DNA of 64,000 nucleotides from Thiobacillus sp. SCUT-2 (GCF_035621355.1 NZ_CP141769.1:2914001-2978000), one strand, 5' to 3'. Positions 26,498 to 36,905 are shown, numbered from the stretch's first letter. The notes: a model not told the origin generated them from the sequence alone. Program-made: numbers and translations.

Positions 26498-27328
26498 GTG
26501 AAAACCTTTCTGATCAGTCTGTTCGCCCTATTCCTCGGCTTTGGCCTCGCCGCGCACGACGCCGAAGCCAAGCGCCTCGGCGGCGGCAAGTCCTTCGGCA
26601 TGCAGCGCACCGCGCCCGCCCGCCAGGAGGCCGCTCCCGCCCCGCAACGCGCCCAGCCGGCCGCCACACCGGCGCAGGCGACCCCGCAGAAACGCAGCTG
26701 GATGGGCCCGATCGCCGGGCTCGCCGCCGGCCTCGGCCTCGCCGCGCTGGCCTCGCACTTCGGCTTCGGCGAGGGCATGGCCAATTTCCTGATGCTCGCG
26801 CTCCTGGCGATGGCTGCGTTCATGCTGATCCGCTTCCTGATGCGCCGCAGCGCGCCGCAACCGGCGATGCAATACGCCGGCATGCCGCAGGCCGCGCCTA
26901 CCGCGTTCGATGCCGCACCCGCCGGACCGGCCGGCGGCAACCTCGACGCGAGCAGTTTCCCGCCCGGCTTCGATCCGGCGGCCTTCACCCGCGAGGCCAA
27001 GCTCAACTTCATCCGCCTGCAGGCCGCGTACGACGCCGGCAACCTCGACGACCTGCGCGCCTTCACCTCGCCCGAGGTGTTCGCCGAACTGTCGATGCAG
27101 ATCGCCGAGCGCGGCAGTAGCGCCCAGATCACCGACGTGATGTCGCTCGACGCCGAGGTGCTGGAGGCCGCCGACGAGCCCAACCGCCATGTCGTCAGCG
27201 TGCGCTTCACCGGCCAGGTACGCGAAGCCGAAGGCGCCACGCCGGTCGCGCTCGACGAAGTGTGGCACCTCACCAAGCCGGCCAACGGGCCGGGCGGCTG
27301 GGTGATCGCCGGCATTCAGCAGGGGTAA
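26498..27328 (+). CDS. Tim44-like domain membrane protein
   Basis: A 276-residue protein starting with GTG (GGAG 7 nt upstream). The signal/anchor VKTFLISLFALFLGFGLA is followed by a Pro/Ala/Gln-rich linker, two membrane segments (GPIAGLAAGLGLAALASHFG and FLMLALLAMAAFMLIRFL) and a C-terminal Tim44/MRPL45-type domain from about residue 160 (FTREAKLNFIRLQAAYDAGN, LDEVWHLTKP). Bacterial versions are inner-membrane proteins of unknown function. It lies 115 nt after hemE and ends at a terminator. Confidence 0.85.
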   Translation: MKTFLISLFALFLGFGLAAHDAEAKRLGGGKSFGMQRTAPARQEAAPAPQRAQPAATPAQATPQKRSWMGPIAGLAAGLGLAALASHFGFGEGMANFLMLALLAMAAFMLIRFLMRRSAPQPAMQYAGMPQAAPTAFDAAPAGPAGGNLDASSFPPGFDPAAFTREAKLNFIRLQAAYDAGNLDDLRAFTSPEVFAELSMQIAERGSSAQITDVMSLDAEVLEAADEPNRHVVSVRFTGQVREAEGATPVALDEVWHLTKPANGPGGWVIAGIQQG

Positions 27329-27343
27329 ACCCCGCAAAAACAA

Positions 27344-27374
27344 GGCGTTGCGCGCACGATGCCCGCGCAACGCC
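27344..27374 (+). terminator. Terminator after Tim44-domain gene
   Basis: An 11-bp stem GGCGTTGCGCG/CGCGCAACGCC with a 9-nt loop, followed by CGTATTTTC. It is 15 nt downstream of the stop codon. Confidence 0.75.
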
Positions 27375-27576
27375 CGTATTTTCGGCAATAGAAGCATTGA
27401 CTTATGCACATTTTTGGCGCAGGGGAACTTTTTTGAAGGCCCCATCTTGACAGCGGCCTCATGTTTGTAAGTCTATGAAATATTGGACATTGCGGGCGTG
27501 CCTGCTTTTTAGCCCGCAACGGTAGTGCGCCTGAATACGGGCATTTGAGGGCTGTCGCCACAAATCACCCACAAAA

Positions 27577-27585
27577 TTATCCACA
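27577..27585 (+). promoter_or_regulatory. Consensus DnaA box upstream of priA
   Basis: TTATCCACA is an exact DnaA box, 73 nt before priA. Nearby CCCACAAAA and CGTGGACAA are partial matches. The rest of the 330-nt gap 27329-27658 holds a terminator and no gene. Confidence 0.5.
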
Positions 27586-27658
27586 GCTTGCGTGGACAAC
27601 GTGGAATAATCCTTTCCCAACAGCCACTTAGCCTCCGCCCCCGCTCCGGAACCCCAGC

Positions 27659-29815
27659 ATGCCGTCCATCCTCCAGGTCGCGCTCGACACGCCGCTCCAC
27701 CGGCTGTTCGACTATCGCCTGCCGGATGCGCTGGGACCGGTGCGGGCGGGCAGCCTGATCGAGGTTCCGTTCGGCCGCGCCCGCCAGGTCGGCATCGCGC
27801 TCGGCGAGTCGACTCACAGCGAACACGCCGGCAAGCTGCGCGACGTCCTCCGCGTGCTCGACGACCGCCCGCCCTTGCCGCCGGCGATCCTGCGCCTGGC
27901 GCAGTTCTGCGCCGACTACTACCACTATCCGCTCGGCGCGATCCTGCTCGCCGCGCTGCCGCCGCGGCTGAAGAACGCGACGCCGTTTGCGCCCGACACC
28001 CCCTGGCTGACGCTCACCGACGCCGGACGGGCCGCCGAGCCGTCTCCCCGCGCCCGCGCGCAGCGGGCCCTCCTGGATGCGCTGCGGGCAGGCCCGCTGG
28101 CGCGAGAGACGCTGCGGGCACGCAAGCAGGACCGCCACGCCGCCCTGCTCGTCACGTCCGGCTGGGCAGCGTGGACGCGCGCCGCGCCGATCCCGCAACG
28201 GGCGCCCACGACCGCCCCCTGCCCCCCTGCCACCGCGGAACAGCAGGCAGCGCTCGACGCGCTGCTGCCCGCGCTCGGCACGTTCGGCGTCCATCTCGTC
28301 CACGGGGTCACCGGCAGCGGCAAGACCGAGCTCTACCTGCGCCTGATCGATGCCGTGCTCGCCGGCGGCCGGCAGGCGCTGGTGCTGATCCCCGAGATCG
28401 CCCTGACGCCGCAGCTGGAGCAGCACTTCCGCACCCGCTTTCCCGGCCGCCGGATCGCGACCCTGCACAGCGGACTGAGCGAGACGACGCGGGCGGAGAA
28501 CTGGCTCGCGGCGCCGGACTGCGACGTCCTGCTCGGCACCCGCCTGTCGGTGTTCGCGCCGCTGCCGCGGCTGGGCCTGATCGTGGTCGACGAGGAACAC
28601 GACGGTTCGTTCAAGCAGCAGGACGGCCTGCGCTATTCGGCGCGCGACGTCGCCATTGCGCGCGCCAAGCAGGCGGACCTGCCGGTGGTGCTGGGCTCGG
28701 CGACGCCGTCGCTCGAGAGCTATGCGCAGGCGCTGAGCGGCCGCTACCGGATGATCGAACTCAAGGCGCGCGCGATCAGCGTCGCCCGCCTGCCCGATGT
28801 GGAACTCGCCGACCTCAGGCACCTGCCGCAGGAGCATGGCCTGACCCGCCCCGCCCTGGCGGCGCTGACGGAGACCCTTTCGCGCGGCGAGCAGAGCCTC
28901 GTCTTCCTCAACCGCCGCGGCTATGCGCCGGCGCTCTACTGCCCGAGTTGCGCCTGGGTGTCGCCCTGCCCGCGCTGCTCGGCGCGACTGGTGCTGCACC
29001 GCACCGCGCATCGGCTGAGATGCCACCACTGCGGCTACGAGGAGCGCATCCCGCACGCCTGCCCGAACTGCGGCAACCCCGACCTCAAGCCCCTCGGACA
29101 GGGCACGCAGCGCCTCGAGGAGACGCTCGCCGCCGCCTTGCCCGCCGCGCGCATTCGCCGCATCGACCGCGACACCATGCGCCCGCGTGCCTGGGCCGAA
29201 CTCGGCGAAGCCGTGCGTGCCCGCGAAGTCGACATCCTGGTCGGCACCCAGATGCTGGCGAAGGGCCACGACTTTCCCGACATGACGCTGGCGCTGATCC
29301 TCGACACCGACGGCGCGCTCTACAGTCCGGACTTCCGCGCCACCGAACGTTTGTTCGCCCAGCTGATGCAGGTGGCCGGCCGCGCCGGGCGCGCCGACAA
29401 GCCCGGCCGCGTGCTGATCCAGACCGCCTTTCCCGACCACCCGCTGTTTCGCTACCTGCAGCGCCACGATTACGCCGGCTACGCGCGTGAACTGCTCGCC
29501 GAGCGGAAGCAGATGGAGCTGCCGCCCTATGCGCGCCAGGTGCTGATGCGCGCCGAGGCGACGACGATGGACGCCGCGCTGGCCTTCCTGCAGCGTGCGG
29601 CCGCCCTCGCACCCGAAGTCCCCGAGGTCAGCGTGTTCTGCGCGACGCCGGCGCCGATGGCACGCGTCGCCAACCTCGAACGCGCGCAATTGCTGGTGCA
29701 GTCGGCGTCGCGGCAGGCGCTGCAGGCCTTCGTGCGCGCGTGGCGGCCGCAGCTCGAGACGATCAGGCCGCGCATCGCGCGCTGGTCGCTCGACGTCGAT
29801 CCGCTGGTGTTCTGA
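27659..29815 (+). CDS. priA: Primosomal protein N' (replication restart helicase PriA)
   Basis: A 718-residue 3'-5' helicase that reloads the replisome at stalled forks. It has the N-terminal 3'-DNA-binding domain ([17 protein letters not shown]), Walker [12 protein letters not shown], the DEEH box ([14 protein letters not shown]) and the zinc-binding Cys region ([28 protein letters not shown]). The late helicase motif [13 protein letters not shown] is also present. Length and domain order are normal. Confidence 0.96.
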   Translation: MPSILQVALDTPLHRLFDYRLPDALGPVRAGSLIEVPFGRARQVGIALGESTHSEHAGKLRDVLRVLDDRPPLPPAILRLAQFCADYYHYPLGAILLAALPPRLKNATPFAPDTPWLTLTDAGRAAEPSPRARAQRALLDALRAGPLARETLRARKQDRHAALLVTSGWAAWTRAAPIPQRAPTTAPCPPATAEQQAALDALLPALGTFGVHLVHGVTGSGKTELYLRLIDAVLAGGRQALVLIPEIALTPQLEQHFRTRFPGRRIATLHSGLSETTRAENWLAAPDCDVLLGTRLSVFAPLPRLGLIVVDEEHDGSFKQQDGLRYSARDVAIARAKQADLPVVLGSATPSLESYAQALSGRYRMIELKARAISVARLPDVELADLRHLPQEHGLTRPALAALTETLSRGEQSLVFLNRRGYAPALYCPSCAWVSPCPRCSARLVLHRTAHRLRCHHCGYEERIPHACPNCGNPDLKPLGQGTQRLEETLAAALPAARIRRIDRDTMRPRAWAELGEAVRAREVDILVGTQMLAKGHDFPDMTLALILDTDGALYSPDFRATERLFAQLMQVAGRAGRADKPGRVLIQTAFPDHPLFRYLQRHDYAGYARELLAERKQMELPPYARQVLMRAEATTMDAALAFLQRAAALAPEVPEVSVFCATPAPMARVANLERAQLLVQSASRQALQAFVRAWRPQLETIRPRIARWSLDVDPLVF

Positions 29816-29838
29816 AGCGCCGGCCCGGCCCGCCGGTT

Positions 29839-29867
29839 TTGAGGCCCCCGGGCGCGGCGCTTATAAT
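29839..29867 (+). promoter_or_regulatory. Sigma-70 promoter of argS
   Basis: TTGAGG (29839-29844), 17-nt spacer, TATAAT (29862-29867); the argS start is 56 nt downstream. Confidence 0.7.
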
Positions 29868-29922
29868 CGCGGGCTACCCATTCCCCCCGAAGGCCCGCCC
29901 GCCTTCGGTCCGCTCGATCGAC

Positions 29923-31596
29923 ATGTCCAGCACGCATCCGCTCAAAGACCAACTCGCCCTGCTGATCGGCAGCGCCCTCGAGACGCTCGCGCCCGACGCG
30001 CCCGTCAGCCTCGACATCGAACGTCCCAAGAACCCCGCCCACGGCGACTTCTCCAGCAACGCCGCGATGCAGCTGGCGCGCCCGCTGAAGCAGAACCCGC
30101 GCGAGCTGGCGCAGAAGATCCTCGTCGAACTCCCGAAGTCGCCGCTCGTCGCGAAGGCCGAGATCGCCGGTGCCGGCTTCATCAACTTCCACCTCACGCC
30201 CGCGGCCTGGCACGGCATCGTGCCGCGCGTGCGCAGCGAACGCGAGACGTTCGGCCGCGGCGATGCCGGAAAGGGGCACCGGGTCCTGGTCGAATTCGTC
30301 TCCGCCAATCCGACCGGCCCGCTGCACGTCGGCCACGGCCGCCAGGCCGCGCTCGGCGACGCCATCTGCAACCTCTACGCGGCTCAGGGCTGGGACGTCT
30401 ACCGCGAGTTCTACTACAACGACGCCGGGGTGCAGATCGCCACGCTCGCCGCCAGCGTGCAGGCGCGCGCGAAGGGCCTCAGGCCCGGCGACGCCGCGTG
30501 GCCGGAAGCGGCCTACAACGGCGACTACATCGCCGACATCGCTGCCGATTTCCTCGCGAAGAAGACGGTGAAGTCGGACGACCGCGAATTCACCGCGTCG
30601 GGCGACGCGGACGATCTCGACTCGATCCGCCAGTTCGCGGTCGCCTACCTGCGCCACGAGCAGGACCTCGACCTCAAGGCCTTTGCGGTGGCCTTCGACC
30701 ACTACTACCTGGAATCGAGCCTCTACACCGACGGCCGCGTCGCGGCGACGGTGCAGAAGCTGGTCGACGCCGGCAAGACCTACGAACAGGATGGCGCGCT
30801 GTGGCTTCGCACCACCGAGTACGGCGACGACAAGGACCGCGTGATGAAGAAGTCCGACGGCAGCTACACCTACTTCGTGCCGGACGTCGCCTACCACGTC
30901 GCCAAGTGGGAGCGAGGCTTCGAGCGCGCGATCAACATCCAGGGCACCGACCACCACGGCACCATCGCCCGCGTGCGCGCAGGCCTGCAGGCCGTGGGGC
31001 TCGGCATCGCCGACGGCTATCCCGACTATCTGCTGCATACGATGGTGCGCGTCATGCGCGGCGGCGAGGAGGTGAAGATCTCCAAGCGCGCCGGCAGCTA
31101 CGTCACGCTGCGCGACCTCGTCGAATGGACCAGCAAGGATGCCGTGCGTTTCTTCCTGCTGAGCCGCAAGGCCGACACCGAGTACGTCTTCGATGTCGAC
31201 CTGGCGCTCGCGAAGAACAACGACAACCCGGTGTACTACGTGCAGTACGCGCATGCGCGCATCTGCCGCGTGTTCGAGGAATGGGGCGGCATGGCCGACG
31301 CGCTCGACCATGCCGACCTCGCGCCGCTGACTTCGCCGCACGAAATCGCCCTGATGCAGCGCATTGCCGAATACCCCGAAGTCGTCGCCGGCGCCGCGAA
31401 GGAGCTGGCACCGCATCTGCTCGTCCACTACCTGCAGATGCTGGCCGGCGACTTCCACGCCTGGTACAACGCCGAGAAGTTCCTGGTGGACGATCCGGCC
31501 ACCCGCTTCGCGCGTCTCGCCCTGGCCGACGCCACCCGGATCGCGATCGTCAACGGCCTGGCCTTGCTGGGCGTGTCGGCCCCGGAGAAAATGTAA
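29923..31596 (+). CDS. argS: Arginyl-tRNA synthetase
   Basis: A 557-residue class I synthetase. The N-terminal Add1 domain ([18 protein letters not shown]) is followed by the HIGH-type motif HVGHGR in [20 protein letters not shown]. The KMSKS equivalent is [12 protein letters not shown], and the C-terminal DALR anticodon-binding region follows. It starts the argS-SPOR-dsbA cluster (3-nt gap to the next gene). Confidence 0.96.
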   Translation: MSSTHPLKDQLALLIGSALETLAPDAPVSLDIERPKNPAHGDFSSNAAMQLARPLKQNPRELAQKILVELPKSPLVAKAEIAGAGFINFHLTPAAWHGIVPRVRSERETFGRGDAGKGHRVLVEFVSANPTGPLHVGHGRQAALGDAICNLYAAQGWDVYREFYYNDAGVQIATLAASVQARAKGLRPGDAAWPEAAYNGDYIADIAADFLAKKTVKSDDREFTASGDADDLDSIRQFAVAYLRHEQDLDLKAFAVAFDHYYLESSLYTDGRVAATVQKLVDAGKTYEQDGALWLRTTEYGDDKDRVMKKSDGSYTYFVPDVAYHVAKWERGFERAINIQGTDHHGTIARVRAGLQAVGLGIADGYPDYLLHTMVRVMRGGEEVKISKRAGSYVTLRDLVEWTSKDAVRFFLLSRKADTEYVFDVDLALAKNNDNPVYYVQYAHARICRVFEEWGGMADALDHADLAPLTSPHEIALMQRIAEYPEVVAGAAKELAPHLLVHYLQMLAGDFHAWYNAEKFLVDDPATRFARLALADATRIAIVNGLALLGVSAPEKM

Positions 31597-31599
31597 GCC

Positions 31600-32181
31600 A
31601 TGGCAAAACCCGCATCCCGCAACAGCGGCCGCTCGGGCGGCAAATCCCGCAAGGGGAGCTCGATCTTCACCGGTGTCCTGATCGGCCTGATCTTCGGGGC
31701 CCTGCTCGCCGGCGGCGTGGCGCTGTGGATCACCGGCAGCAATCCTTTCACGCCCGTCCGGGATGCCGTCGAGCCCGCCAAGGCGGGCAGCCATGCCGGT
31801 TCCGGCACGCCCAAGCCGGCCCCGGCCGCCGCACCTGACACGGCGCCCAGCTTCGACTTCTACAAGGTGCTGCCGGACAACAGCGGTGGCGGATCGCTGC
31901 CCTCCGCCGCCCCCGCACCGTCCACCCCGGTCTTCTACCTGCAGGCCGGCGCATTCCAGAAGGCCGACCAGGCCGACAACCTGAAGGCACAGCTCGCCCT
32001 GCTCGGGGTCGAGGCCAGCATCCAGACCAGCGAGGTCGCCGACAAGGGCGTGGTCCATCGGGTGCGGATCGGCCCCTTCCGCAGCATGGCCGACGTCGAT
32101 CGCACGCGCAGCCTCCTCGCACAGAACAAAATTGCCGTCACGCTAGTCAGAGAAGTTCCCACCCAACAGGAGACGCCCTGA
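31600..32181 (+). CDS. SPOR-domain cell-division/envelope protein (FtsN-like)
   Basis: A 193-residue single-pass protein with a basic cytosolic N-terminus, a membrane helix (FTGVLIGLIFGALLAGGVAL, about residues 22-42), a Pro/Ala-rich linker and a C-terminal SPOR domain (about 110-185). The SPOR domain binds denuded peptidoglycan at the septum: FYLQAGAFQKADQADNLKAQ, VHRVRIGPFRSMADV. The stop codon overlaps the dsbA start (TGATG). Confidence 0.88.
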   Translation: MAKPASRNSGRSGGKSRKGSSIFTGVLIGLIFGALLAGGVALWITGSNPFTPVRDAVEPAKAGSHAGSGTPKPAPAAAPDTAPSFDFYKVLPDNSGGGSLPSAAPAPSTPVFYLQAGAFQKADQADNLKAQLALLGVEASIQTSEVADKGVVHRVRIGPFRSMADVDRTRSLLAQNKIAVTLVREVPTQQETP

Positions 32182-32831
32182 TGTTGATCCGCGCCTTGGC
32201 TTTCGTAGCCGCCGCAGTCCTGTCCTTTTCCGCCGTCGCCGCTCCCGAGGAGATCTTCGAGGGGCGCGACTACACCCGGGTGAGCGCGCCTCAGCCGGTC
32301 GCCACCGGCAAGAAGATCGAGGTGCTGGAGTTCTTCTGGTATCGCTGCCCGCACTGCAACGCGCTCGAACCCGGCCTCAACACGTGGCTGAAGAAGCTGC
32401 CCAAGGACGCGCAGATTCGCCGTGTTCCGGCGGTGTTCCGGGACGACTGGATGCCGGGCGCGAAGATCTACTACACGCTCGAGCAGATGGGCCAGCTCAA
32501 CCGGCTGCATGACAAGGTATTCGAGGCCTATCACGTCGAGAATCTCAATCTCAACGAGCCCGGCGTCCTCGGCAGCTGGGTTGCCAAGCAGGGCCTGGAT
32601 CGCAAGAAGTTCGAAACGATCTACAATTCCTTCTCGACCCAATCGAAGGCCATGCAGGGCTCGCAACTCGCCACGACCTACGGCGTGATGGGCGTGCCGG
32701 CGTTCATCGTCGACGGCAAGTACGCCACCTCCGAGTCGATGACAGGCAGCGAGCCGCGCCTGTTCGAAGTGCTCGACCAGCTGATCGCGAAGGCGCGCAG
32801 CGAGCGCGGCGGCAAGCACGCCGGCCGCTGA
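32181..32831 (+). CDS. dsbA: Periplasmic thiol:disulfide interchange protein DsbA
   Basis: A 216-residue precursor with a signal peptide (cleavage near SAVAAPEE). The thioredoxin-fold active site is CPHC in FFWYRCPHCNALEP, around residues 57-60, and the cis-Pro loop is GVMGVPAFIVDG. It introduces disulfides into exported proteins. The ATG shares a base with the preceding stop codon. Confidence 0.94.
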   Translation: MLIRALAFVAAAVLSFSAVAAPEEIFEGRDYTRVSAPQPVATGKKIEVLEFFWYRCPHCNALEPGLNTWLKKLPKDAQIRRVPAVFRDDWMPGAKIYYTLEQMGQLNRLHDKVFEAYHVENLNLNEPGVLGSWVAKQGLDRKKFETIYNSFSTQSKAMQGSQLATTYGVMGVPAFIVDGKYATSESMTGSEPRLFEVLDQLIAKARSERGGKHAGR

Positions 32832-32861
32832 TCGCGGATTCGATTCACGCCCGCCACCCGA

Positions 32862-33623
32862 TTGACTAAGCCGCTGCGCGTCTTCATCACCGGCGCGAGC
32901 TCCGGTCTCGGCGCAGCCTTGGCCCGCCATTACGGCGCCGCGGGCGCACGGCTCGGGCTCGTCGGCCGGCGCCTCGACGGCCTTCGCGCCACCGGCGCCG
33001 GGCTGGATGCACGTCTCTATCAAGCGGACGTTCGCGATGCGGCCGCCATGCAGGCTGCGGCGGCCGCCTTCGTGCGCGACGTCGGGGTGCCCGACATCGT
33101 CATCGCGGCGGCGGGCATCAGCGTCGGCACGCTGACCGAGATGGCCGAGGACGCGCCGGTCTTCCGTGCCGTGATGGATGCCAACGTGCTGGGCCTGGTG
33201 CACACCTTCCAGCCGTTCCTGGCGTCGATGCCGCCCGGCGGCGTCGTATGCGGGATCTCCAGCGTCGCCGGCGTGCGCGGCCTGCCGGGAGGTGGCGCCT
33301 ACTCCGCGTCGAAGGCCGCGGCCACCGTCTACCTCGAAGCCCTCCGGCTCGAAATGAAGGCGCGCGGCATCGCCGTCGTCACCGTCGCGCCGGGCTACAT
33401 CGACACCCCGATGACCCGGGTCAACCCGTATGCCATGCCGTTCAGGATGACGGCCGAAGCGGCCGCCGCGAAGGTGGCGCGCTGCATTCGGCGGCGCCGC
33501 GCCTACGCCGTGATCCCATGGCAGATGGCCTGGGTGGCACGCGCGATGAAATGGCTTCCGACCTCGTTGTTTGATTTATTATTCGAAAAGGCGCCGCGCA
33601 AGCCGCGCGGTCTGCCGACATAA
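32862..33623 (+). CDS. Short-chain dehydrogenase/reductase
   Basis: A 253-residue classical SDR starting at TTG: Rossmann TGASSGLGAALA near residues 10-21, GRRLDGL for NADP preference, AAAGIS, and the catalytic Ser (GISSVAGVRG) and YSASK (YxxxK). The C-terminal helix (MAWVARAMKWLPTSLFDLLF) may attach to membranes, as in several lipid-modifying SDRs. The substrate is unknown. Confidence 0.88.
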   Translation: MTKPLRVFITGASSGLGAALARHYGAAGARLGLVGRRLDGLRATGAGLDARLYQADVRDAAAMQAAAAAFVRDVGVPDIVIAAAGISVGTLTEMAEDAPVFRAVMDANVLGLVHTFQPFLASMPPGGVVCGISSVAGVRGLPGGGAYSASKAAATVYLEALRLEMKARGIAVVTVAPGYIDTPMTRVNPYAMPFRMTAEAAAAKVARCIRRRRAYAVIPWQMAWVARAMKWLPTSLFDLLFEKAPRKPRGLPT

Positions 33624-33666
33624 TGACGACGAGGCTGCCCCCCGGCGGCCGACTTCCGGAGCATCC

Positions 33667-34299
33667 ATGGCTGCGCCCCTGAACATCATCCTCATCGACG
33701 ATCATCCGCTGCTGCGCATGGGCGTGGCGGGCTACATCCAGCAGGAGCCGGATCTCAAGCTCGTCGCGCAGATGGCCAACGCCGCGGAGTTGCGCGCATG
33801 GATCGCCGCCGGCAACAAGGCCGACGCCGCGCTGCTCGACCGCTCGCTGCCCGACGCCGACGGGCTCGATCTCGTGTCCGACCTGCGCGACCTCGGGATC
33901 AAGGTCATCATGCTCACGATTGCCGACTCCGACGAGGAGATCTCGGAGGCCATCTCCTCCGGCGTCGACGGCTACGTCGTCAAGTCGAGCGATCCGGACC
34001 AGGTGCTGGCCGCGATCCGCAGCGTGTGCGACGGCCAGAGCAGCTTCCCGCTCAACGTCATGCAGAAGATGGCGCGCGGCGAACTCAACAACAGCGCACT
34101 ATCGGCGCTCACCGCGCGCGAGATGGAAATCGTCAACCACGTCAAGGAAGGCCTCTCCAACAAGGCGATCGCGTACAAGATGACGCTGTCCGAGAACACC
34201 GTCCGCAACCACCTGCGCAACATCATGGAAAAGCTCGGCCTGCGGAATCGCGTGCAGGTCGCCACCCTGGCACTGAAGGAAGACCAGCGCCGGCACTGA
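33667..34299 (+). CDS. NarL/FixJ-family response regulator
   Basis: A 210-residue regulator with a receiver domain (acidic pair Asp11-Asp12, phospho-acceptor Asp58 in ALLDRSLPD, Lys in YVVKSSD) and a LuxR-type HTH (LTAREMEIVNHVKEGLSNKA, ENTVRNHLRNIMEKLGLRNR). GGAG precedes the ATG. No sensor kinase is adjacent; if one existed downstream it may have been separated by the transposon insertion 145 nt away. A strong terminator closes the unit. Confidence 0.9.
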   Translation: MAAPLNIILIDDHPLLRMGVAGYIQQEPDLKLVAQMANAAELRAWIAAGNKADAALLDRSLPDADGLDLVSDLRDLGIKVIMLTIADSDEEISEAISSGVDGYVVKSSDPDQVLAAIRSVCDGQSSFPLNVMQKMARGELNNSALSALTAREMEIVNHVKEGLSNKAIAYKMTLSENTVRNHLRNIMEKLGLRNRVQVATLALKEDQRRH

Positions 34300-34320
34300 A
34301 CCGGCCGGCCCCTGAAAAAA

Positions 34321-34346
34321 AGCGCGGCGCGTTGCCGCGCTTTTTT
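34321..34346 (+). terminator. Bidirectional terminator before the transposon
   Basis: An 8-bp stem AGCGCGGC/GCCGCGCT with a 5-nt loop, flanked by A6 on the left and T6 on the right. It likely stopped both the response-regulator transcript and, before insertion, the converging glmS transcript. Confidence 0.85.
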
Positions 34347-34444
34347 CATTTGGCCGCCCACTTCATTCCAGGGTCAGCGGCGTCGCCGGATTGCGCGGCT
34401 CCACGTTCGCGCGGCCCACGGTGGCCTATTCCGCAAGCCGCGGG

Positions 34445-34583
34445 TGATCGAAACAAATAAAGTCCGTCGGACCATCAGATTATAAATAACTGATTCATAT
34501 AGATACGTAGAAACGTACAAAGTCCGTCGGAGTCCTGCGTAAGTCAACTTTGAGATGGTCTCCGAGAAATGAAGTCCGTCGGA
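34445..34583 (+). repeat. Left transposon end with three AAAGTCCGTCGGA copies
   Basis: The terminus at 34445 reads TGATCGAAACAAAT, running into copy 1 (34459-34471). Copies 2 and 3 are at 34519-34531 and 34572-34583. Spaced copies (about 60 and 53 nt apart) resemble the left end of Tn7. They are the predicted TnsB-binding sites. Confidence 0.88.
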
Positions 34584-34685
34584 CACGCACGCTTGGGCCA
34601 CAACCGTGGCTGGTGAACTTGGGCGTGAACCGGGCGAGCGCCAAAGCGACGCGGTAGCCCTCTGGACAGAGGGCACTCTGCTCCA

Positions 34686-35126
34686 TCAAGCCGCGTGCAT
34701 CTGGTCAAGCCGAGCCTTGACCTCGCGCTTGCCCATCTTCCGGACGGTCGCGATGACGGCAAGTTGCTCGGGCCTCGGGCGCGACGAGCCAGCCTCCCAG
34801 TTGTAGATGGTCTGGGCGGAGACGCCCACCAGGGTGCCCATCTCTGCCGCAGATAGCCCGAGCCGCGTCCGCTGTGCGCGGATGCCCTGCGGCTTAAACC
34901 TTAGTTTCGTTTCGGGTTCCCCGTCGAGGGCAGGCGCGGCCTTCTTCGGCACCATTTTTTCGAGGCGGAATATCTGCTTTTCCAAGGCCTCGACGCGCCG
35001 CTTTAATGCGGCGATCTCGGCGCGGTAGCGGCTCGATGCCTTCTTGAGAGTTTCGGTTTCGCCGCGAAGCTGCTTGCGGACCAGCCGGGCGATTTCTTCC
35101 TTGAGCACGGATGCGATGTTCGGCAA
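34686..35126 (-). CDS. Coiled-coil plus HTH regulator, copy 1
   Basis: A 146-residue protein starting with TTG (AGGA upstream). The N-terminal half is a basic coiled coil (about residues 9-60, with LKRRVEALEKQIFRLEKMV). Residues 83-135 form an Xre-type helix-turn-helix (RTRLGLSAAEMGTLVGVSAQ, TIYNWEAGSSRPRPEQL). It is about 80% identical to the plus-strand protein at 39803-40243; the two are inverted and flank 4.7 kb of cargo. It sits 100 nt inside the left end and could regulate the element. The upstream gap 35127-35545 has no gene. Confidence 0.8.
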   Translation of the reverse strand: MPNIASVLKEEIARLVRKQLRGETETLKKASSRYRAEIAALKRRVEALEKQIFRLEKMVPKKAAPALDGEPETKLRFKPQGIRAQRTRLGLSAAEMGTLVGVSAQTIYNWEAGSSRPRPEQLAVIATVRKMGKREVKARLDQMHAA

Positions 35127-35545
35127 TTCGGGTTCCTACTGGCGTTACTGGTCGGGACAATGATACAAGGGTCAATCTTAGCTGCCCCGATCACCAGCTA
35201 CCGCTAATTACACGTTCAGCGAAAACAACCACCATATCCAATCCAAACCTGCCCCGAATTCCAACCTGAGGCGAGCCGCATCCGCAAGCGAACTATTGCA
35301 CCAATGGTGACGACCGTCTCTTCATCGGCCTTTGCGGTCGTCGAAGGCCATGTCAATATAGGGCAGTTCAGACCACAAGCAGTCAGTCATTGGCCCAGGC
35401 CCTAGTGGTGCAGATTGATAAATGTTGCACGGTCAGACGAATAACAACGGTCGAATTTCTGGGGCTAGTTCAAACCCAGTGTGTTTCAGTGTTAGCCTTC
35501 GTCGCTCCATGCATTTTCTGCACACCTATGTAGTTCTAGGACTCC

Positions 35546-36616
35546 ATGACGCCCACCCAATTCATCAAAATCTGGCAATCCAACAAACTCAATGAACGTG
35601 CCGGGGCACAGGCCCATTTCGATGATTTGTGCGAGCTGCTCGGTGTTGAGAAGCCGCGCGACCCTAACAATTACTGTTTCGAACGTGGCGCAAAGAAATC
35701 CGGAGGCGGTGATGGCTGGGCCGATGTGTGGAAGCGTGGCTTTTTCGCGTGGGAGAATAAGAAGCCCGGCCGTGATCTGGACAAAGCCCTCAAGCAACTC
35801 ACCGACTACGCCCTGCAACTCGAAAGCCCACCGCTTCTCGTCGTGTGCGACCGCGAGCGCATCATCATTCACACAGCCTTCACCGGGTATCCCGACGAGC
35901 CGCGCGAAATCCGTATCGAAGAACTGGCGGATGACAGCAAACGGCAAATACTCAAATGGGTTTTCACCGACCCTCAGAAGCTACGCCCTGAAAAATCCAC
36001 AGCTGCTGTAACCGAAGAAGCCGCTCAGCGCTTTGCCGGTTTGGCCGATGAAATGCGCCAGCGTGGACAAGACAGTAATCAAGTGGCGCACTTCCTCGTC
36101 CAGTGCCTTTTCTGCATGTTTGCCGAGGACGAAGGACTGTTGCCAGAAAAAATATTTACGGGCTTGCTTGCCAGCGCAAAGAATGACGTGGCCAAAGCAG
36201 CCAATCGTATTTCGGCGCTGTTCAAGGCTATGCAGGAACCCAAAGGTGCTTACGGCAACGATGACATCGAATGGTTCAATGGCGGCCTATTCCGACAGAT
36301 TGCCGTTCCCGTGCTGACGGGCAGCGACCTTGAGACCCTACGTGCAGCCTCTGCCGATATGGACTGGCGTGCAATTGACCCCACCATTTTCGGCACACTG
36401 TTCGAGCGAGGGCTTGGAAAAAAGCGTGCTGCACTCGGCGCTCATTACACTGACACCGGCACTATTGCCAAGCTTGTCAATCCGCTGGTGCGGGAGCCGC
36501 TGCTGGCCGAATGGCAAGCGACGCGCGAAAACATTGCTAAGTGCATACGGCATGCCATCAGGATACCTGGATGGGGTCGAGGCCTTCGACGGTATGGCCT
36601 TTCCAGAGCGAATTAA
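35546..36616 (+). pseudogene. Truncated MmeI-like type IIL restriction-modification protein
   Basis: 356 codons matching the N-terminal third of MmeI-family fused nuclease-methyltransferases. MTPTQFIKIWQSNKLNERAG leads to the nuclease motif GWADVWKRGFFAWENKKPG (D...ExK), then the helical connector (FLVQCLFCMFAEDEGLLP) and the beginning of the methyltransferase region (GAHYTDTGTIAKLVNPLV). Similarity stops near 36535, where the frame runs into an Xre gene. The methylation motifs and specificity domain are gone, so it cannot modify DNA. The catalytic triad survives, but the protein is probably dead. Confidence 0.8.
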
Positions 36617-36905
36617 GGCACTCAGGCTTCGTCGTGGCCTTACCCAACAGCAATTGGCGTTCTTTGTTGGGGTATCGCAAACTGCTGTCGCCGCCTGGGA
36701 GAATGGCAAGCGGGCGATTCCACGAGGAAGTCATCTGCTAAGCTTGGGTGAGGCTTTGGGCTTCGATGCCAAGGAGCTGTTCGGTATGGAGAAAAGTAAG
36801 CAAGGTGGCTCGGCTGCCGAAGTCAGACTGCTTGCTGCATTCAGGGCATTGTCTGAGGACCATCAGCGAATGGCAGTCAAATTGATCGAAGCGCTTGCAC
36901 AATAG
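36594..36905 (+). CDS. Xre-family HTH regulator
   Basis: A 103-residue protein with a standard phage-type HTH: RIKALRLRRGLTQQQLAFFV, GVSQTAVAAWENGKRAIP. The C-terminal tail is helical. An in-frame ATG at 36552 gives a longer alternative. It overlaps the out-of-frame end of the truncated restriction gene, so the junction is probably a recombination scar rather than an operon. Confidence 0.75.
   Translation: MAFPERIKALRLRRGLTQQQLAFFVGVSQTAVAAWENGKRAIPRGSHLLSLGEALGFDAKELFGMEKSKQGGSAAEVRLLAAFRALSEDHQRMAVKLIEALAQ

Noticed and set aside
34363..34430. Minus-strand frame ending ANVEPRNPATPLTLE, resembling a real C-terminus, just left of the transposon
   Set aside because: A stop codon lies directly upstream, so only about 20 codons remain; it could be a relic of a gene lost at insertion but cannot be supported.
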